Source: UKL13-2 sp038206765
GTDB lineage: Bacteria; Pseudomonadota; Gammaproteobacteria; Burkholderiales; Usitatibacteraceae
DNA length: 64,000 bases
Assembly: GCA_038206765.1 (NCBI GenBank)
Contig: JBBRAM010000013.1
Span: forward strand, 1-64,000
Direction: 5' to 3'
The notes beneath the pieces were generated by a model, which made no database searches, was not told the origin of the DNA, and saw only the letters and a list, made by a program, of their open reading frames with translations. A program made the position numbers and the translations under genes. Shown here one piece after another: positions 16,288-23,961 of this stretch (positions are counted from its first letter, which is position 1; every line of letters begins with the position of its first letter).

Positions 16288-16340
16288 GGTGCGGCATTAT
16301 GTTTTTGTGTACGACAACGTATTGTAAATGAACGTATTGG

Positions 16341-16385
16341 TTTAATGGATTTAATGGGCTCAATGAGCTTAATGGACTTAATGGG
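16341..16385. repeat. Tandem 9-bp repeat, five units
   Basis: Five consecutive 9-mers read TTTAATGGA, TTTAATGGG, CTCAATGAG, CTTAATGGA and CTTAATGGG. They lie about 55 bp upstream of the receiver-kinase start, in its promoter region. The unit is a multiple of three, so frames stay open through it, but no real gene covers it. Confidence 0.75.
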
Positions 16386-16440
16386 CGCGACAATGCGGTG
16401 AGCGTGATGATGCAGAAAATCAAGTCACGCAAAAATCTAT

Positions 16441-16794
16441 TTAAGTATTCGCAATCATTTGAAAGCCGCCGAATATCATTCGCTTACCGTCAAACGGCGG
16501 CGTCATTTTGTCCGACTGCATGCGCGGATCAGCCATCAATGCTTTCCAGCCCTCATCACGTACCGCACGCGACGGCCAAGTAACCCAAGAAAACGCGACC
16601 GTCTCATTCGGTTCCAGCTTGACCGCAAACGGAAACGACGTGAGCTTGCCTTCCGGCACGTCATCGCCCCAACAATCGACAACTTGGAGTGCGCCGTGCT
16701 CTTTGAATATGGCCGCGACCATCTCAGCGTGCTGGCGATAGGCTTCGCGATTAGTGGATGGTACGGGTGCTACAAATCCATCAACATAGTTCAT
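16441..16794 (-). CDS. DUF1428 family protein (YbaA-like)
   Basis: The 117-residue product starts MNYVDGFVAPVPSTNREAYR and carries the family pattern VVDCWGDDVPEGKLTSF and a C-terminal GKRMIFGGF. It belongs to the dimeric alpha-beta barrel type of small protein. I begin at the ATG at 16792-16794, preceded by GGGAG seven bases upstream, which removes 36 spurious residues. It follows the SRPBCC gene by 38 bp on the same strand. DUF1428, SRPBCC and VOC proteins are often found together. No activity is known. Confidence 0.9.
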   Translation of the reverse strand: MNYVDGFVAPVPSTNREAYRQHAEMVAAIFKEHGALQVVDCWGDDVPEGKLTSFPFAVKLEPNETVAFSWVTWPSRAVRDEGWKALMADPRMQSDKMTPPFDGKRMIFGGFQMIANT

Positions 16795-16832
16795 GATTGC
16801 ACTCCCTATCAAAAATGCTGCGGGTTCAAACA

Positions 16833-17279
16833 CTACCCCGGAATGTTTGGCTCGACCAGCAGCGCCAATTGCGCAAGCGATTCCTGCCAGCCTAGATAGC
16901 ACATCTCAACCGGGATGGCTGCCGGAATGCCTGATTGTGTGATGTTGATTTCGGTGCCGCATGAGACTGATTTTAAAGACACCGTCACCTCCAACATGCC
17001 GGGCAAGTTCGGATCGTCAAATTTATCGGTGTAGCGTAGGCGTTCGTTTGGCACTAGCTCCAAATATTCGCCGCCGAAGGAGTGGCCGTTACCGCTCGAA
17101 AAATTGGTGAACGTCATCTTGAATGTGCCGCCCACGGTCGCATCCATGTGGTGAACTTTGCAGGTGAAGCCGTAGGGTGGGATCCACTTAGCCATCGCGT
17201 CCGCATCCAAAAATGCGCGGTAGATTTTTTCGGGCGTCGATTTGAGAACGCGATGAAGTTTGACTGTTCCTGTTTGCAT
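16833..17279 (-). CDS. SRPBCC / AHSA1-type lipid-binding-fold protein
   Basis: The 148-residue protein has the START-like helix-grip fold of the AHSA1 family. The N-terminal strand VKLHRVLKSTPEKIYRAFLD leads into DADAMAKWIPP, then come GGTFKMTF, GEYLELVPNERLRYT and a C-terminal long helix GWQESLAQLALLVE. These proteins bind hydrophobic ligands; the ligand here is unknown. The start at 17279 has an AAAGGA upstream. It is the middle member of a three-gene same-strand group (DUF3224, SRPBCC, DUF1428) with gaps of 30 and 38 bp, so an operon is likely. Confidence 0.9.
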   Translation of the reverse strand: MQTGTVKLHRVLKSTPEKIYRAFLDADAMAKWIPPYGFTCKVHHMDATVGGTFKMTFTNFSSGNGHSFGGEYLELVPNERLRYTDKFDDPNLPGMLEVTVSLKSVSCGTEINITQSGIPAAIPVEMCYLGWQESLAQLALLVEPNIPG

Positions 17280-17309
17280 GATCGGTTTTCCTTTCGCCAA
17301 GTGGCGAGC

Positions 17310-17942
17310 CTATGGCTTCGCCGCAATGCTGTAATCAAACTCGTACGAGTGTTTGCCATCGGCAATGATGATATTCATCTTCCCGCTAAGCCCGATTAAT
17401 GCGTCTGTTCCGGAATCGGGCACAACCGTAACCGAGAGCGTTGGCGCACCGCGATTTGTCGTGCCTGTGTGTTGCAATAGAAAGCTGCCGTTCAGGCCTT
17501 GCAGCGCGCCGGTAACGCGCTCCATCGCCACATAACCGGCGGACCCTTTCACGCCAGTTTGTGCAGCGAGCATTTGGCCTTCGCTGGCGGCAGCCAAATC
17601 ACCGTGGAATTGTTTGGCAATTGTCATCCGGCCTGGCGCTGCGGAATTGGCGTTGGCCTCGGCGGCTTGTGGGGTCAGCTTGACATCGAAAGTGCCTTTG
17701 GCATGATGGGCATATTGGGTTTCGGATGCGGTTACATAGGCGGTCATGCTTTTTTCCTTAGCGGTTGGCGGACTTTTCGGCGGCTTCACGATGGCTTCCG
17801 TCACGTTGGACGGCCTAGCTGGTTCTGCGGCATCGGCCATGTTCGAGGTAAATATCGGCGGCAGCAATGTTGCCACCAACACGCTGGCGGACATGGCAGA
17901 AAAAAATTGAGGCGCTGTGCAATTTGGTGTTTGGGTTTTCAT
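17310..17942 (-). CDS. DUF3224 family protein, possibly exported
   Basis: The C-terminal 145 residues are a DUF3224 domain, beginning near TAYVTASETQYAHHAKGTFD and containing KQFHGDL, LQGLNGSFLLQHTGT and SGKMNI. It forms a small beta-barrel and is of unknown role. With the start at 17942 the protein gains a 65-residue leader with a hydrophobic stretch (SASVLVATLLPPIF) that could be a signal peptide. An internal ATG at 17745-17747 has a much better Shine-Dalgarno (AAGGA) and gives a cytoplasmic 145-residue form of the usual family length. I cannot settle which is used. First gene of the three-gene group. Confidence 0.8.
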   Translation of the reverse strand: MKTQTPNCTAPQFFSAMSASVLVATLLPPIFTSNMADAAEPARPSNVTEAIVKPPKSPPTAKEKSMTAYVTASETQYAHHAKGTFDVKLTPQAAEANANSAAPGRMTIAKQFHGDLAAASEGQMLAAQTGVKGSAGYVAMERVTGALQGLNGSFLLQHTGTTNRGAPTLSVTVVPDSGTDALIGLSGKMNIIIADGKHSYEFDYSIAAKP

Positions 17943-18117
17943 AGCAATTTTTATCAAAACACAAGGTCTAGCGCGGCGTTTGGAGGAGTTTGCCCCAAAG
18001 CATGGCTCCAGTAGCGGACTTTGGCTGCGCAGAAAATTTTTGCGCGTAGCGGCGTTTTACTGGCACCTAGCTCAGACGACATCATCATTGTAAACACCAT
18101 TTCAAAAGGAAAATAAA

Positions 18118-18513
18118 ATGATTTCACATGTCACCATTGGCATCACCGATTTCAATCGCGCTTACCAGTTTTATTCCATCATCATGAGCGAATTGGGTCT
18201 ACAGCTTAAATTTTGCGATGCCCAAAAACCGTGGGCAGGCTGGGTAAGCCACAGCGCGCCGAGACCGTTATTTTTAATCAGCAAACCAATCGACGGCGAG
18301 GTTGCAGCAGCAGGTAACGGGCAGATGATAGCGCTGCTGGCGAGCAGTCGTGAAACCGTAGATCGCACCTACGCGCAAGCACTAGCGCGAGGCGGCACCA
18401 GCGAAGGCAAACCTGGATTACGCCCGCAATATCACGAATATTATTACGGCGCGTATTTTCGTGATTTGGATGGGAACAAGATTTGTATTTGTTGTCATGA
18501 GGCGGAGGGGTGA
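18118..18513 (+). CDS. VOC-family (glyoxalase/dioxygenase-fold) protein
   Basis: The 131-residue product is a single vicinal-oxygen-chelate unit pair. MISHVTIGITDFNRAYQFY is the first beta-alpha-beta half with the metal-side His4, and GAYFRDLDGNKICICCHE closes the second half with the usual terminal Glu region. Members bind a metal and act as lyases, dioxygenases or resistance proteins; specificity is not visible. A good AAGGA precedes the ATG. It is divergent from the DUF3224 group, consistent with the common genomic company of VOC, SRPBCC and DUF1428 proteins. Confidence 0.88.
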   Translation: MISHVTIGITDFNRAYQFYSIIMSELGLQLKFCDAQKPWAGWVSHSAPRPLFLISKPIDGEVAAAGNGQMIALLASSRETVDRTYAQALARGGTSEGKPGLRPQYHEYYYGAYFRDLDGNKICICCHEAEG

Positions 18514-18530
18514 TTGGCCCTTTCATTTTA

Positions 18531-18546
18531 ATATCCAATTGGATAT
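18531..18546. promoter_or_regulatory. 16-bp perfect palindrome, likely HigA operator
   Basis: ATATCCAATTGGATAT is a perfect inverted repeat that ends 9 bp before the toxin start and overlaps a TATAAT-like -10 (18543-18548). Its position over the toxin-antitoxin promoter fits autorepression by the helix-turn-helix antitoxin. Inferred from position and symmetry. Confidence 0.7.
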
Positions 18547-18555
18547 AATTGCAAA

Positions 18556-18882
18556 ATGAAACCGGTTGAGTTCCTTGGTAATTCCCTTAAATGTTTACGC
18601 GAGTTTCCATGCGATGCCATGCGTGATTCTGGCCGCCAAATTGATCGCGTGCAACGCGGTTTGCAACTGGCAGATTGCAAACCCATGCCAACGATTGGCA
18701 AGGGTGTTGAAGAGATACGAATATGGGACGAAGCTGGGACATTTCGCGTGATTTATACGGCGCGTTTAGCCGATGCCATTTATGTACTTCATGTATTCCA
18801 AAAGAAGACGCAAACGACATCAAAAAACGATATTGAAATTGCCAAAACCAGATTTTCTGATTTAATGCGAGGCCAAAAATGA
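18556..18882 (+). CDS. higB: RelE/HigB-like toxin (phage Gp49-like family)
   Basis: The 108-residue product matches the Gp49-like (DUF891) branch of the RelE superfamily: MKPVEFLGNSLKCLREFP at the start, then KGVEEIRIWDEAGTFRVIYTARLADAIYVLHVFQKK, the conserved beta-sheet core with basic residues expected of an mRNA interferase, and KTTSKNDIEIAKTR-like C-terminus. It should cut mRNA on the ribosome. As usual for HigBA, toxin precedes antitoxin, with an ATGA overlap to the next gene. The palindrome at 18531-18546 is the likely operator. No truncation is seen, so the pair may be functional. Confidence 0.88.
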   Translation: MKPVEFLGNSLKCLREFPCDAMRDSGRQIDRVQRGLQLADCKPMPTIGKGVEEIRIWDEAGTFRVIYTARLADAIYVLHVFQKKTQTTSKNDIEIAKTRFSDLMRGQK

Positions 18883-19226
18883 CGACGATCAAACCAAAAG
18901 TTAAACCACTTAAAAAAGCGGCACAGCCTAAACAAAAAATTAAATCTCAAACAACAATGCGTTTCGCCAGCGTGTGGGATGCCATCGCCGACACACCCGC
19001 AGAAGCCGTAAACCTGCGCGTGCGTTCCGAACTCATGGATAAAATCACCGCGCTAATCGAAGCCAGCGAATGGACACAAACGGAAGCCGCCAGCCAATGT
19101 GCTGTGACACAACCGCGTATAAATGATTTGTTACGAGGAAGAATTTCTCGGTTTTCGTTGGATGCATTAGTGAATATTGCGGCAGCGTTGGGGCAGCAGG
19201 TACACGTGGAGCTTGAGGCGGCTTGA
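18879..19226 (+). CDS. higA: XRE-family antitoxin (HigA-like)
   Basis: The 115-residue protein has a basic N-terminal tail (residues 1-25) and a helix-turn-helix at about 60-100: WTQTEAASQCAVTQPRINDL, then FSLDALVNIAAALG. This is the HTH_37/XRE form found as antitoxin partner of Gp49-like toxins. It would bind and neutralise the toxin and repress the promoter through the palindrome upstream of higB. The start overlaps the higB stop (ATGA at 18879-18882). The long lysine-rich leader is unusual; an internal ATG at 18957 would remove it, but the coupling favours the first ATG. Confidence 0.87.
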   Translation: MTTIKPKVKPLKKAAQPKQKIKSQTTMRFASVWDAIADTPAEAVNLRVRSELMDKITALIEASEWTQTEAASQCAVTQPRINDLLRGRISRFSLDALVNIAAALGQQVHVELEAA

Positions 19227-19268
19227 TGACCACTGAGGTTGGACAACTGAATCCGCATAACTCGGACA

Positions 19269-19973
19269 CTATAGTTTTCGGGAATAAGCAAATCGACCTG
19301 CTCTAAGCCAAATAATGATTTTTTGACTTTCTTCAACGCCTAGCGATATAGCGGTGGACTGATCCGTACTTAAAAACCAAGTCGTCACTGTTTCATTTCT
19401 CATCGCCGGCATGCCAAGCAACCTTGTTAGTTCCGATAGTGCGGCTTCTGCCGGAATCGCTTTAATCTTCATCAATAGTTTTCGCTCATTAACATCCATT
19501 TTTGTAATAGCATCTTCCTTTCGCGATGCTAAAGACTGCTTGGGATCAAAACCGTATCGCCACTTATTGAGTAATCCATCGGAGCTTTCGATGCCAAAAA
19601 TATCCATCAATTGCTCAAGGTAGTGCAGCATCTGATCTTTGTCTTCGCTATCCGCTCTTTCAAATTGGGCGAGTGTGATTTTAAATTCATTCAGCACATC
19701 TGACTTCGAGATTGGCATCGCCATGCGAGCGAGCAGCCGATACCCCAAGTTATTTACCCAAGTTTGATATTTTTGTTGGTCCACAGCATTGATTGCTCCG
19801 GGTAGGACTATTCCAGTTTTCTGGAATTTATCTAGCTAAATAAATTGTTTGATAGCGCTTTTTTGTCTCAAAAGCATCGCCTCATTCAGATTGGGTTGCT
19901 GCGCATCGGACAAAGAAGCAAATGCTGCTGAAATGCAAAGTATTCCGCCAGCTAGACACATTTTTTTCCGCAT
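19269..19973 (-). pseudogene. Secreted-protein gene interrupted by one in-frame amber codon
   Basis: An ATG at 19971-19973 opens a signal peptide (MRKKMCLAGGILCISAAFAS) that runs for 45 codons to a TAG at 19836-19838. The same frame then continues without any further stop for 188 codons to 19269 (LDKFQKTGIVLPGAI... then the 171-residue open frame from a GTG at 19784). The simplest reading is one gene of about 233 sense codons with a single nonsense mutation, hence probably inactive for export. A downstream restart at the GTG or suppression is possible, as is a sequencing error. I do not recognise the family; it is helical and charged. Confidence 0.7.
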
Positions 19974-20069
19974 GATAACTTTCTTAGATTCTATTACCTT
20001 AGAGAATCAACGTGAAGATAAATCAAATTATTTTCGATAGCAATCGTTTCATATTAATGGCGCAAAACA

Positions 20070-20095
20070 AACAGCCCGGTTCCCCGGGCTTTTTG
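20070..20095 (+). terminator. Rho-independent terminator between pseudogene region and groEL
   Basis: AGCCCGG (20073-20079) pairs with CCGGGCT (20084-20090) around TTCC, followed by TTTTTG on the plus strand. A-rich sequence on the other side lets it act weakly in reverse, so it may also end groEL transcription 140 bp downstream of its stop. Confidence 0.75.
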
Positions 20096-20161
20096 TTTTA
20101 ATGCATTGTTTCCAAAACGGTCGCAATGACCGGACAGAACGGGATCGCGGCTAGGCGCGCG

Positions 20162-20193
20162 GGGGCGACGTGTACGATTTGTACACGAGCCCC
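20162..20193. other. Strong hairpin downstream of groEL
   Basis: GGGGC (20162-20166) and CGTGTAC (20169-20175) pair with GTACACG (20181-20187) and GCCCC (20189-20193). The loop is GATTT, with small bulges. It lies 37 bp after the groEL stop. No T-run follows, so it may stabilise the groESL mRNA 3' end rather than terminate. Confidence 0.5.
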
Positions 20194-20229
20194 TGAGCAA
20201 CAACGCCGCGGCCCGTTATGTTCGTGTCA

Positions 20230-21876
20230 TTACATATCCATCCCACCCATGCCGCCCATACCACCCATGCCGCCGCCCATACCGCCGCCTGATTCATCTT
20301 TTGGCAGTTCAGCAACCATTGCATCGGTTGTGAGCATCAAAGATGCAACGGATGCTGCGTTTTGCAGCGCAAAGCGGGTTACTTTGGTTGGGTCTAGCAC
20401 GCCCATTTCGACCAAATCGCCATAGCCACCAGTGGCGGCGTTGTAGCCGAAATTGCCTTTGCCTTCTACAACCTTATTGACCACAACACTTGGCTCGTCA
20501 CCAGCGTTGTAGGCGATCATGCGCAATGGCTCTTCAACCGCACGCATGATGATTTTGATACCGGCATCTTGCTCTGGGTTGTCGCCTTTGATTTTGCCGG
20601 CGTTGGTACGGGCACGCAGCAATGCAACGCCACCGCCTGCAACAATACCTTCTTCCACTGCTGCACGGGTTGCGTGCAAGGCATCTTCAACGCGGGCTTT
20701 CTTTTCTTTCATTTCAACTTCGGTTGCAGCACCAACGCGAATCACGGCAACACCGCCAGCCAACTTGGCCACGCGTTCTTGCAATTTTTCTTTGTCGTAA
20801 TCCGAAGTCGCGTCATCAATTTGCTTGCGTACTGTTGCTACGCGGGCTTTGATGTCTTCTTCTTTACCGGCGCCATCAATAATGGTGGTGTTTTCTTTGC
20901 CGACTTCGATCTTCTTGGCACGACCCAAATCCTTCAGGGTCACGTTCTCAAGCTTTAAGCCTAATTCTTCAGCGATCACGGTGCCGCCGGTCAGGATTGC
21001 GATGTCTTCCAACATGGCTTTACGGCGATCACCAAAACCAGGCGCCTTAACGGCGGTGGTTTTCAAGATGCCGCGAATGTTGTTCACGACCAGTGTTGCC
21101 AACGCTTCGCCATCGACATCTTCCGCGATGATGAGCAGTTGTTTACCGGACTTGGCAACTTGTTCCAAGATTGGCAACAGGTCGCGAATGTTTGATACTT
21201 TTTTGTCGTGCAACAAAATGAACGGATCTTCCAACAACGCGACTTGCTTGTCCGGATTGTTGATGAAGTACGGTGACAAATAGCCACGGTCAAACTGCAT
21301 ACCTTCGACGATGTCTAATTCGTTTTCGAGTGACTTGCCGTCTTCAACCGTAATCACGCCTTCTTTGCCGACTTTTTCCATGGCCTTGGCGATAATGTCG
21401 CCGATGTCATGGTCAGAGTTTGCCGAGATCGCGCCGACTTGGGCGATTTCTTTATTGGTTGTGGTTGGCTTGGAGATTTTTTTCAATTCTTCAATAATCG
21501 CCACAACTGCTTTATCAATACCGCGCTTCAAATCCATCGGGTTCATGCCGGCAGCAACGTACTTCATGCCTTCAACCACAATAGCTTGTGCGAGTACGGT
21601 TGCGGTGGTGGTGCCATCGCCTGCGACATCTGAAGTTTTAGAAGCAACTTCCTTCACCATCTGCGCGCCCATGTTTTCGAATTTGTCTTTCAATTCGATT
21701 TCTTTGGCAACCGATACACCGTCTTTGGTGATGGTTGGCGCACCGAATGAACGCTCTAGCACTACGTTACGGCCTTTCGGGCCTAATGTAACTTTTACTG
21801 CATTTGCCAATACGTTAACGCCGTTGACCATTTTTGCTCGGGCTGATTCACCGAATCTGACTTCTTTTGCTGACAT
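20230..21876 (-). CDS. groEL: Chaperonin GroEL (60 kDa)
   Basis: The 548-residue protein is a full-length group I chaperonin subunit. The N-terminus AAKEVRFGESAR is near-typical, and the equatorial ATP site shows VTLGPKGRNVVLE and DGTTTATVLAQ. The C-terminal tail is the usual Gly-Met repeat (GGMGGMGGMGGMDM). It forms a 14-mer double ring that folds proteins with GroES. It lies 64 bp downstream of groES in one operon, controlled by the CIRCE element at 22349-22375. No oddities are seen. Confidence 0.99.
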   Translation of the reverse strand: MSAKEVRFGESARAKMVNGVNVLANAVKVTLGPKGRNVVLERSFGAPTITKDGVSVAKEIELKDKFENMGAQMVKEVASKTSDVAGDGTTTATVLAQAIVVEGMKYVAAGMNPMDLKRGIDKAVVAIIEELKKISKPTTTNKEIAQVGAISANSDHDIGDIIAKAMEKVGKEGVITVEDGKSLENELDIVEGMQFDRGYLSPYFINNPDKQVALLEDPFILLHDKKVSNIRDLLPILEQVAKSGKQLLIIAEDVDGEALATLVVNNIRGILKTTAVKAPGFGDRRKAMLEDIAILTGGTVIAEELGLKLENVTLKDLGRAKKIEVGKENTTIIDGAGKEEDIKARVATVRKQIDDATSDYDKEKLQERVAKLAGGVAVIRVGAATEVEMKEKKARVEDALHATRAAVEEGIVAGGGVALLRARTNAGKIKGDNPEQDAGIKIIMRAVEEPLRMIAYNAGDEPSVVVNKVVEGKGNFGYNAATGGYGDLVEMGVLDPTKVTRFALQNAASVASLMLTTDAMVAELPKDESGGGMGGGMGGMGGMGGMDM

Positions 21877-21940
21877 AGTTTTTACCTCTAAATAAGTACG
21901 TTAAAAACGAATTCGTTGTAATTGCAAAAAGTAGAAAATC

Positions 21941-22231
21941 TTACTTAGCAACAACGGCCATGATGTCTTCTTCGCGCATCACGAGCAGTTCTTCGCCGTC
22001 CACTTTCACAACTTGGCCGGAATATTTGCCGAACAACACACGGTCGCCGACTTTAACGTCGAGCGGGCGCACTTTACCGTCGTCGCCCACTTTGCCATTA
22101 CCAACAGCCAAGATTTCGCCTTGGTCTGGTTTCTCGGCCACCGTATCGGGAATCACGATACCGGATGCGGTTTTCCGCTCTTCTTCTAAACGCTTAACGA
22201 TCACACGATCGTGCAAAGGACGCAATTTCAT
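21941..22231 (-). CDS. groES: Co-chaperonin GroES (10 kDa)
   Basis: The 96-residue product begins MKLRPLHDRVIVKRLEEERK and has the mobile loop ERKTASGIVIPDTVAEKP that contacts GroEL, and the typical ending EEDIMAVVAK. It caps the GroEL ring. It is the first gene of the groESL operon; the promoter and CIRCE lie about 120-170 bp upstream, leaving a leader of about 115 bases. Confidence 0.99.
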   Translation of the reverse strand: MKLRPLHDRVIVKRLEEERKTASGIVIPDTVAEKPDQGEILAVGNGKVGDDGKVRPLDVKVGDRVLFGKYSGQVVKVDGEELLVMREEDIMAVVAK

Positions 22232-22348
22232 AGCTCACTCCAAAAGTTGTTACAGGTTACAAAAAACGCTACGCGGCATGTTGCTACGCGGCAAGAGACA
22301 AAACGCGGTGTGCTCAAAAGCGCCAAATCAACGCAAATTTACGAATTG

Positions 22349-22375
22349 TTAGCACTCTACAACAGAGAGTGCTAA
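22349..22375. promoter_or_regulatory. CIRCE element (HrcA operator)
   Basis: TTAGCACTC (22349-22357), nine spacer bases, then GAGTGCTAA (22367-22375): a perfect match to the CIRCE consensus. It directly follows the -10 box of the groES promoter, so HrcA binding would block initiation or escape. HrcA itself is not in the window. Confidence 0.97.
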
Positions 22376-22403
22376 TTATGGGGCTTGAAGATGACAATTT
22401 CAA
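22375..22403 (-). promoter_or_regulatory. Sigma-70-type promoter of groES-groEL
   Basis: On the minus strand TTGAAA (22398-22403) and CATAAT (22375-22380) are separated by 17 bp. The -10 shares one base with CIRCE, and the start point would fall inside the operator. TTGAAA is also close to the sigma-32 -35 box (CTTGAAA), so heat-shock sigma input is possible, though the -10 is of the sigma-70 kind. Confidence 0.75.
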
Positions 22404-22825
22404 GAGCGGCGGCGATCAATTATCAAGAAAGGCCGAATAGGATACGACTTTTAAACGCCGGTGAAACGATATTAATTCACCCAACCTCATTTCCATTAAA
22501 TCAGATACTTACGCCAAATTTTAGGGGGTGTCGCATCGTCAACTTCGGTTTTTTTGAAGCCATAAAAAATGCGAAAACTTATCCACGCACGAACTTGATC
22601 CAGCATTTTCTTCGATTGCAAAGCCCGAAAGGCGTTGCTAGACTCAGGCTGCTAGCACGACATCAATCGAAAAAATGACTTTATATTTCATGGATAACAC
22701 GACCATGTTGTTACTGTAGTTAAATACAAAATAATGAACGAAGTTATTGATTGCAAGCGGATTTTTCGCCTTTCTCGTGGAATTTTGAGGCTGCTTTTAG
22801 CCTCCGTAAATCCAATTTGGAAACC
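22404..22825. other. AT-rich stretch without a supported gene
   Basis: About 420 bp between the groES promoter and the membrane-protein gene. A 95-codon plus-strand frame (22391-22678) overlaps the groES promoter and has no ribosome binding site or recognisable sequence, so I do not call it. I see no RNA gene or clear terminator. Confidence 0.45.
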
Positions 22826-23311
22826 ATGAGTATATGGATCGCAGCTCTCGGAGCCGTGGCTATTCAGCCCCTAGTGTTCTTGGCGCGCGTTGCTCCCGAC
22901 TACCTCGCTTCATCGCAACCGCTTTACCGGATCGGATTCATGTTGCTCGCGGTAGCGGTAAGTGCGGCTGCGATCGTGCTGATTCTTGGCATTCCCGCAT
23001 TCCTAGTGCTCCGCAAAGTTCACCGAGCGAGTTGGGTTTCGCTCGCGGTCGCGGGGCTTATGCTTGGCGCTTTGCCGGCCGCGTTCCCTTGGCCGGGCCA
23101 TCTTGAAGGGTTTTCCGCTGGTCAAAACTGGCATGGCATCTATGTTGAGACATACGTTAGCGGCATGCCGACGACTTACGCTTGGCTCACCTATGGCGAG
23201 GGCGTCTTATTTTTTGCCCTCCACGGCGCGATCGGCGCACTTGTCTTCTATGCCATTTGGCGCAGGCTGGAGCGCCCTGACAAGTCACTGCAGACGACCG
23301 GCGGCCGCTGA
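22826..23311 (+). CDS. Small integral membrane protein, unknown
   Basis: From the ATG at 22826 (GGAAACC upstream) the product has 161 residues and four hydrophobic helices, at about 4-22, 36-60, 68-88 and 130-150. A polar loop after the third helix contains PWPGHLEGFSAGQNWHG. The C-terminal end is DKSLQTTGGR. I do not recognise the family. By eye the gene is richer in G+C than its AT-rich flanks and the groESL neighbours, so it may have been acquired. It is followed 42 bp later by a secreted cupin-like gene on the same strand, with which it may be cotranscribed. Confidence 0.65.
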   Translation: MSIWIAALGAVAIQPLVFLARVAPDYLASSQPLYRIGFMLLAVAVSAAAIVLILGIPAFLVLRKVHRASWVSLAVAGLMLGALPAAFPWPGHLEGFSAGQNWHGIYVETYVSGMPTTYAWLTYGEGVLFFALHGAIGALVFYAIWRRLERPDKSLQTTGGR

Positions 23312-23353
23312 ACTCTACACAGGGCCGCAAAGAGCCAATATAAAGGAATAAAA

Positions 23354-23899
23354 ATGAAGTTGACACGCTTTATCAAGTGCATAGGATCACTCGGATTCTG
23401 TTTGTTCTTGGCCGCGCATTCTTTTGTCGTTGCCGAGTCATTACCTAGTGAGGCCGCCGTTCCAGTCAAGCATGCCTCCTTTCATCAATTGGTGTTCGCA
23501 GACGAGGACATTGCGATCCTGAACAATCTATACCCGCCGAGAGGCGATTCGGGGTTCCACACCCATTATCGTGGTCTGTTCGCTGTCGTCATCGAAGCTT
23601 CGCCGTCAAGCGGGCAGGCTTTAGGCAAACCGCTGACTCCGGCGGCAGCGTATTCGGCAGGAACAGCCGCCTACAGCGCCGTAGGTGCCGAGCCCCGAAC
23701 ACACAGGGTGGTAAATGGCGACAAAGGCGTCCGCGTTGTCGTGCGCGGTGGATTGCTGACGACGATCGTCTCGGGTTTGCAGGACCAACAACTAGCTTTG
23801 CGGCCAGGTGATTTTGCAGTCCAGCCAGCCGGGGCGACACGTGCCCTCAAAAACAGTGGAACAGAGACCATTGAGTTGGTCGAAATAGCGCTTAAATAA
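23354..23899 (+). CDS. Secreted cupin-like protein
   Basis: The 181-residue product has a signal peptide (MKLTRFIKCIGSLGFCLFLAA..., cleavage near VVAES) and an AAGGA Shine-Dalgarno. The mature part looks like a single-domain cupin: FHTHYRGLFAVVIEA early and a late turn RPGDFAVQPAGATRALKNSG before a last strand TETIELVEIALK. His residues in FHTHYRG could bind a metal. Substrate is unknown. It follows the small membrane protein and precedes the FkbM methyltransferase on the same strand. Confidence 0.75.
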   Translation: MKLTRFIKCIGSLGFCLFLAAHSFVVAESLPSEAAVPVKHASFHQLVFADEDIAILNNLYPPRGDSGFHTHYRGLFAVVIEASPSSGQALGKPLTPAAAYSAGTAAYSAVGAEPRTHRVVNGDKGVRVVVRGGLLTTIVSGLQDQQLALRPGDFAVQPAGATRALKNSGTETIELVEIALK

Positions 23900-23961
23900 A
23901 GATCAGGGCAAACCAACGCCCCCGTCTTCCAGTCGTGGGCTGCAGCTCAAACGAAAACGAC

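Noticed and set aside
22391..22678. 95-codon plus-strand frame next to groES
   Set aside because: It overlaps the groES promoter, has no Shine-Dalgarno and no recognisable sequence.
23280..23340. Integron attC site at the end of the membrane-protein gene (SLQTTGGR tail)
   Set aside because: No paired RYYYAAC/GTTRRRY core sites could be found and no integrase is nearby.
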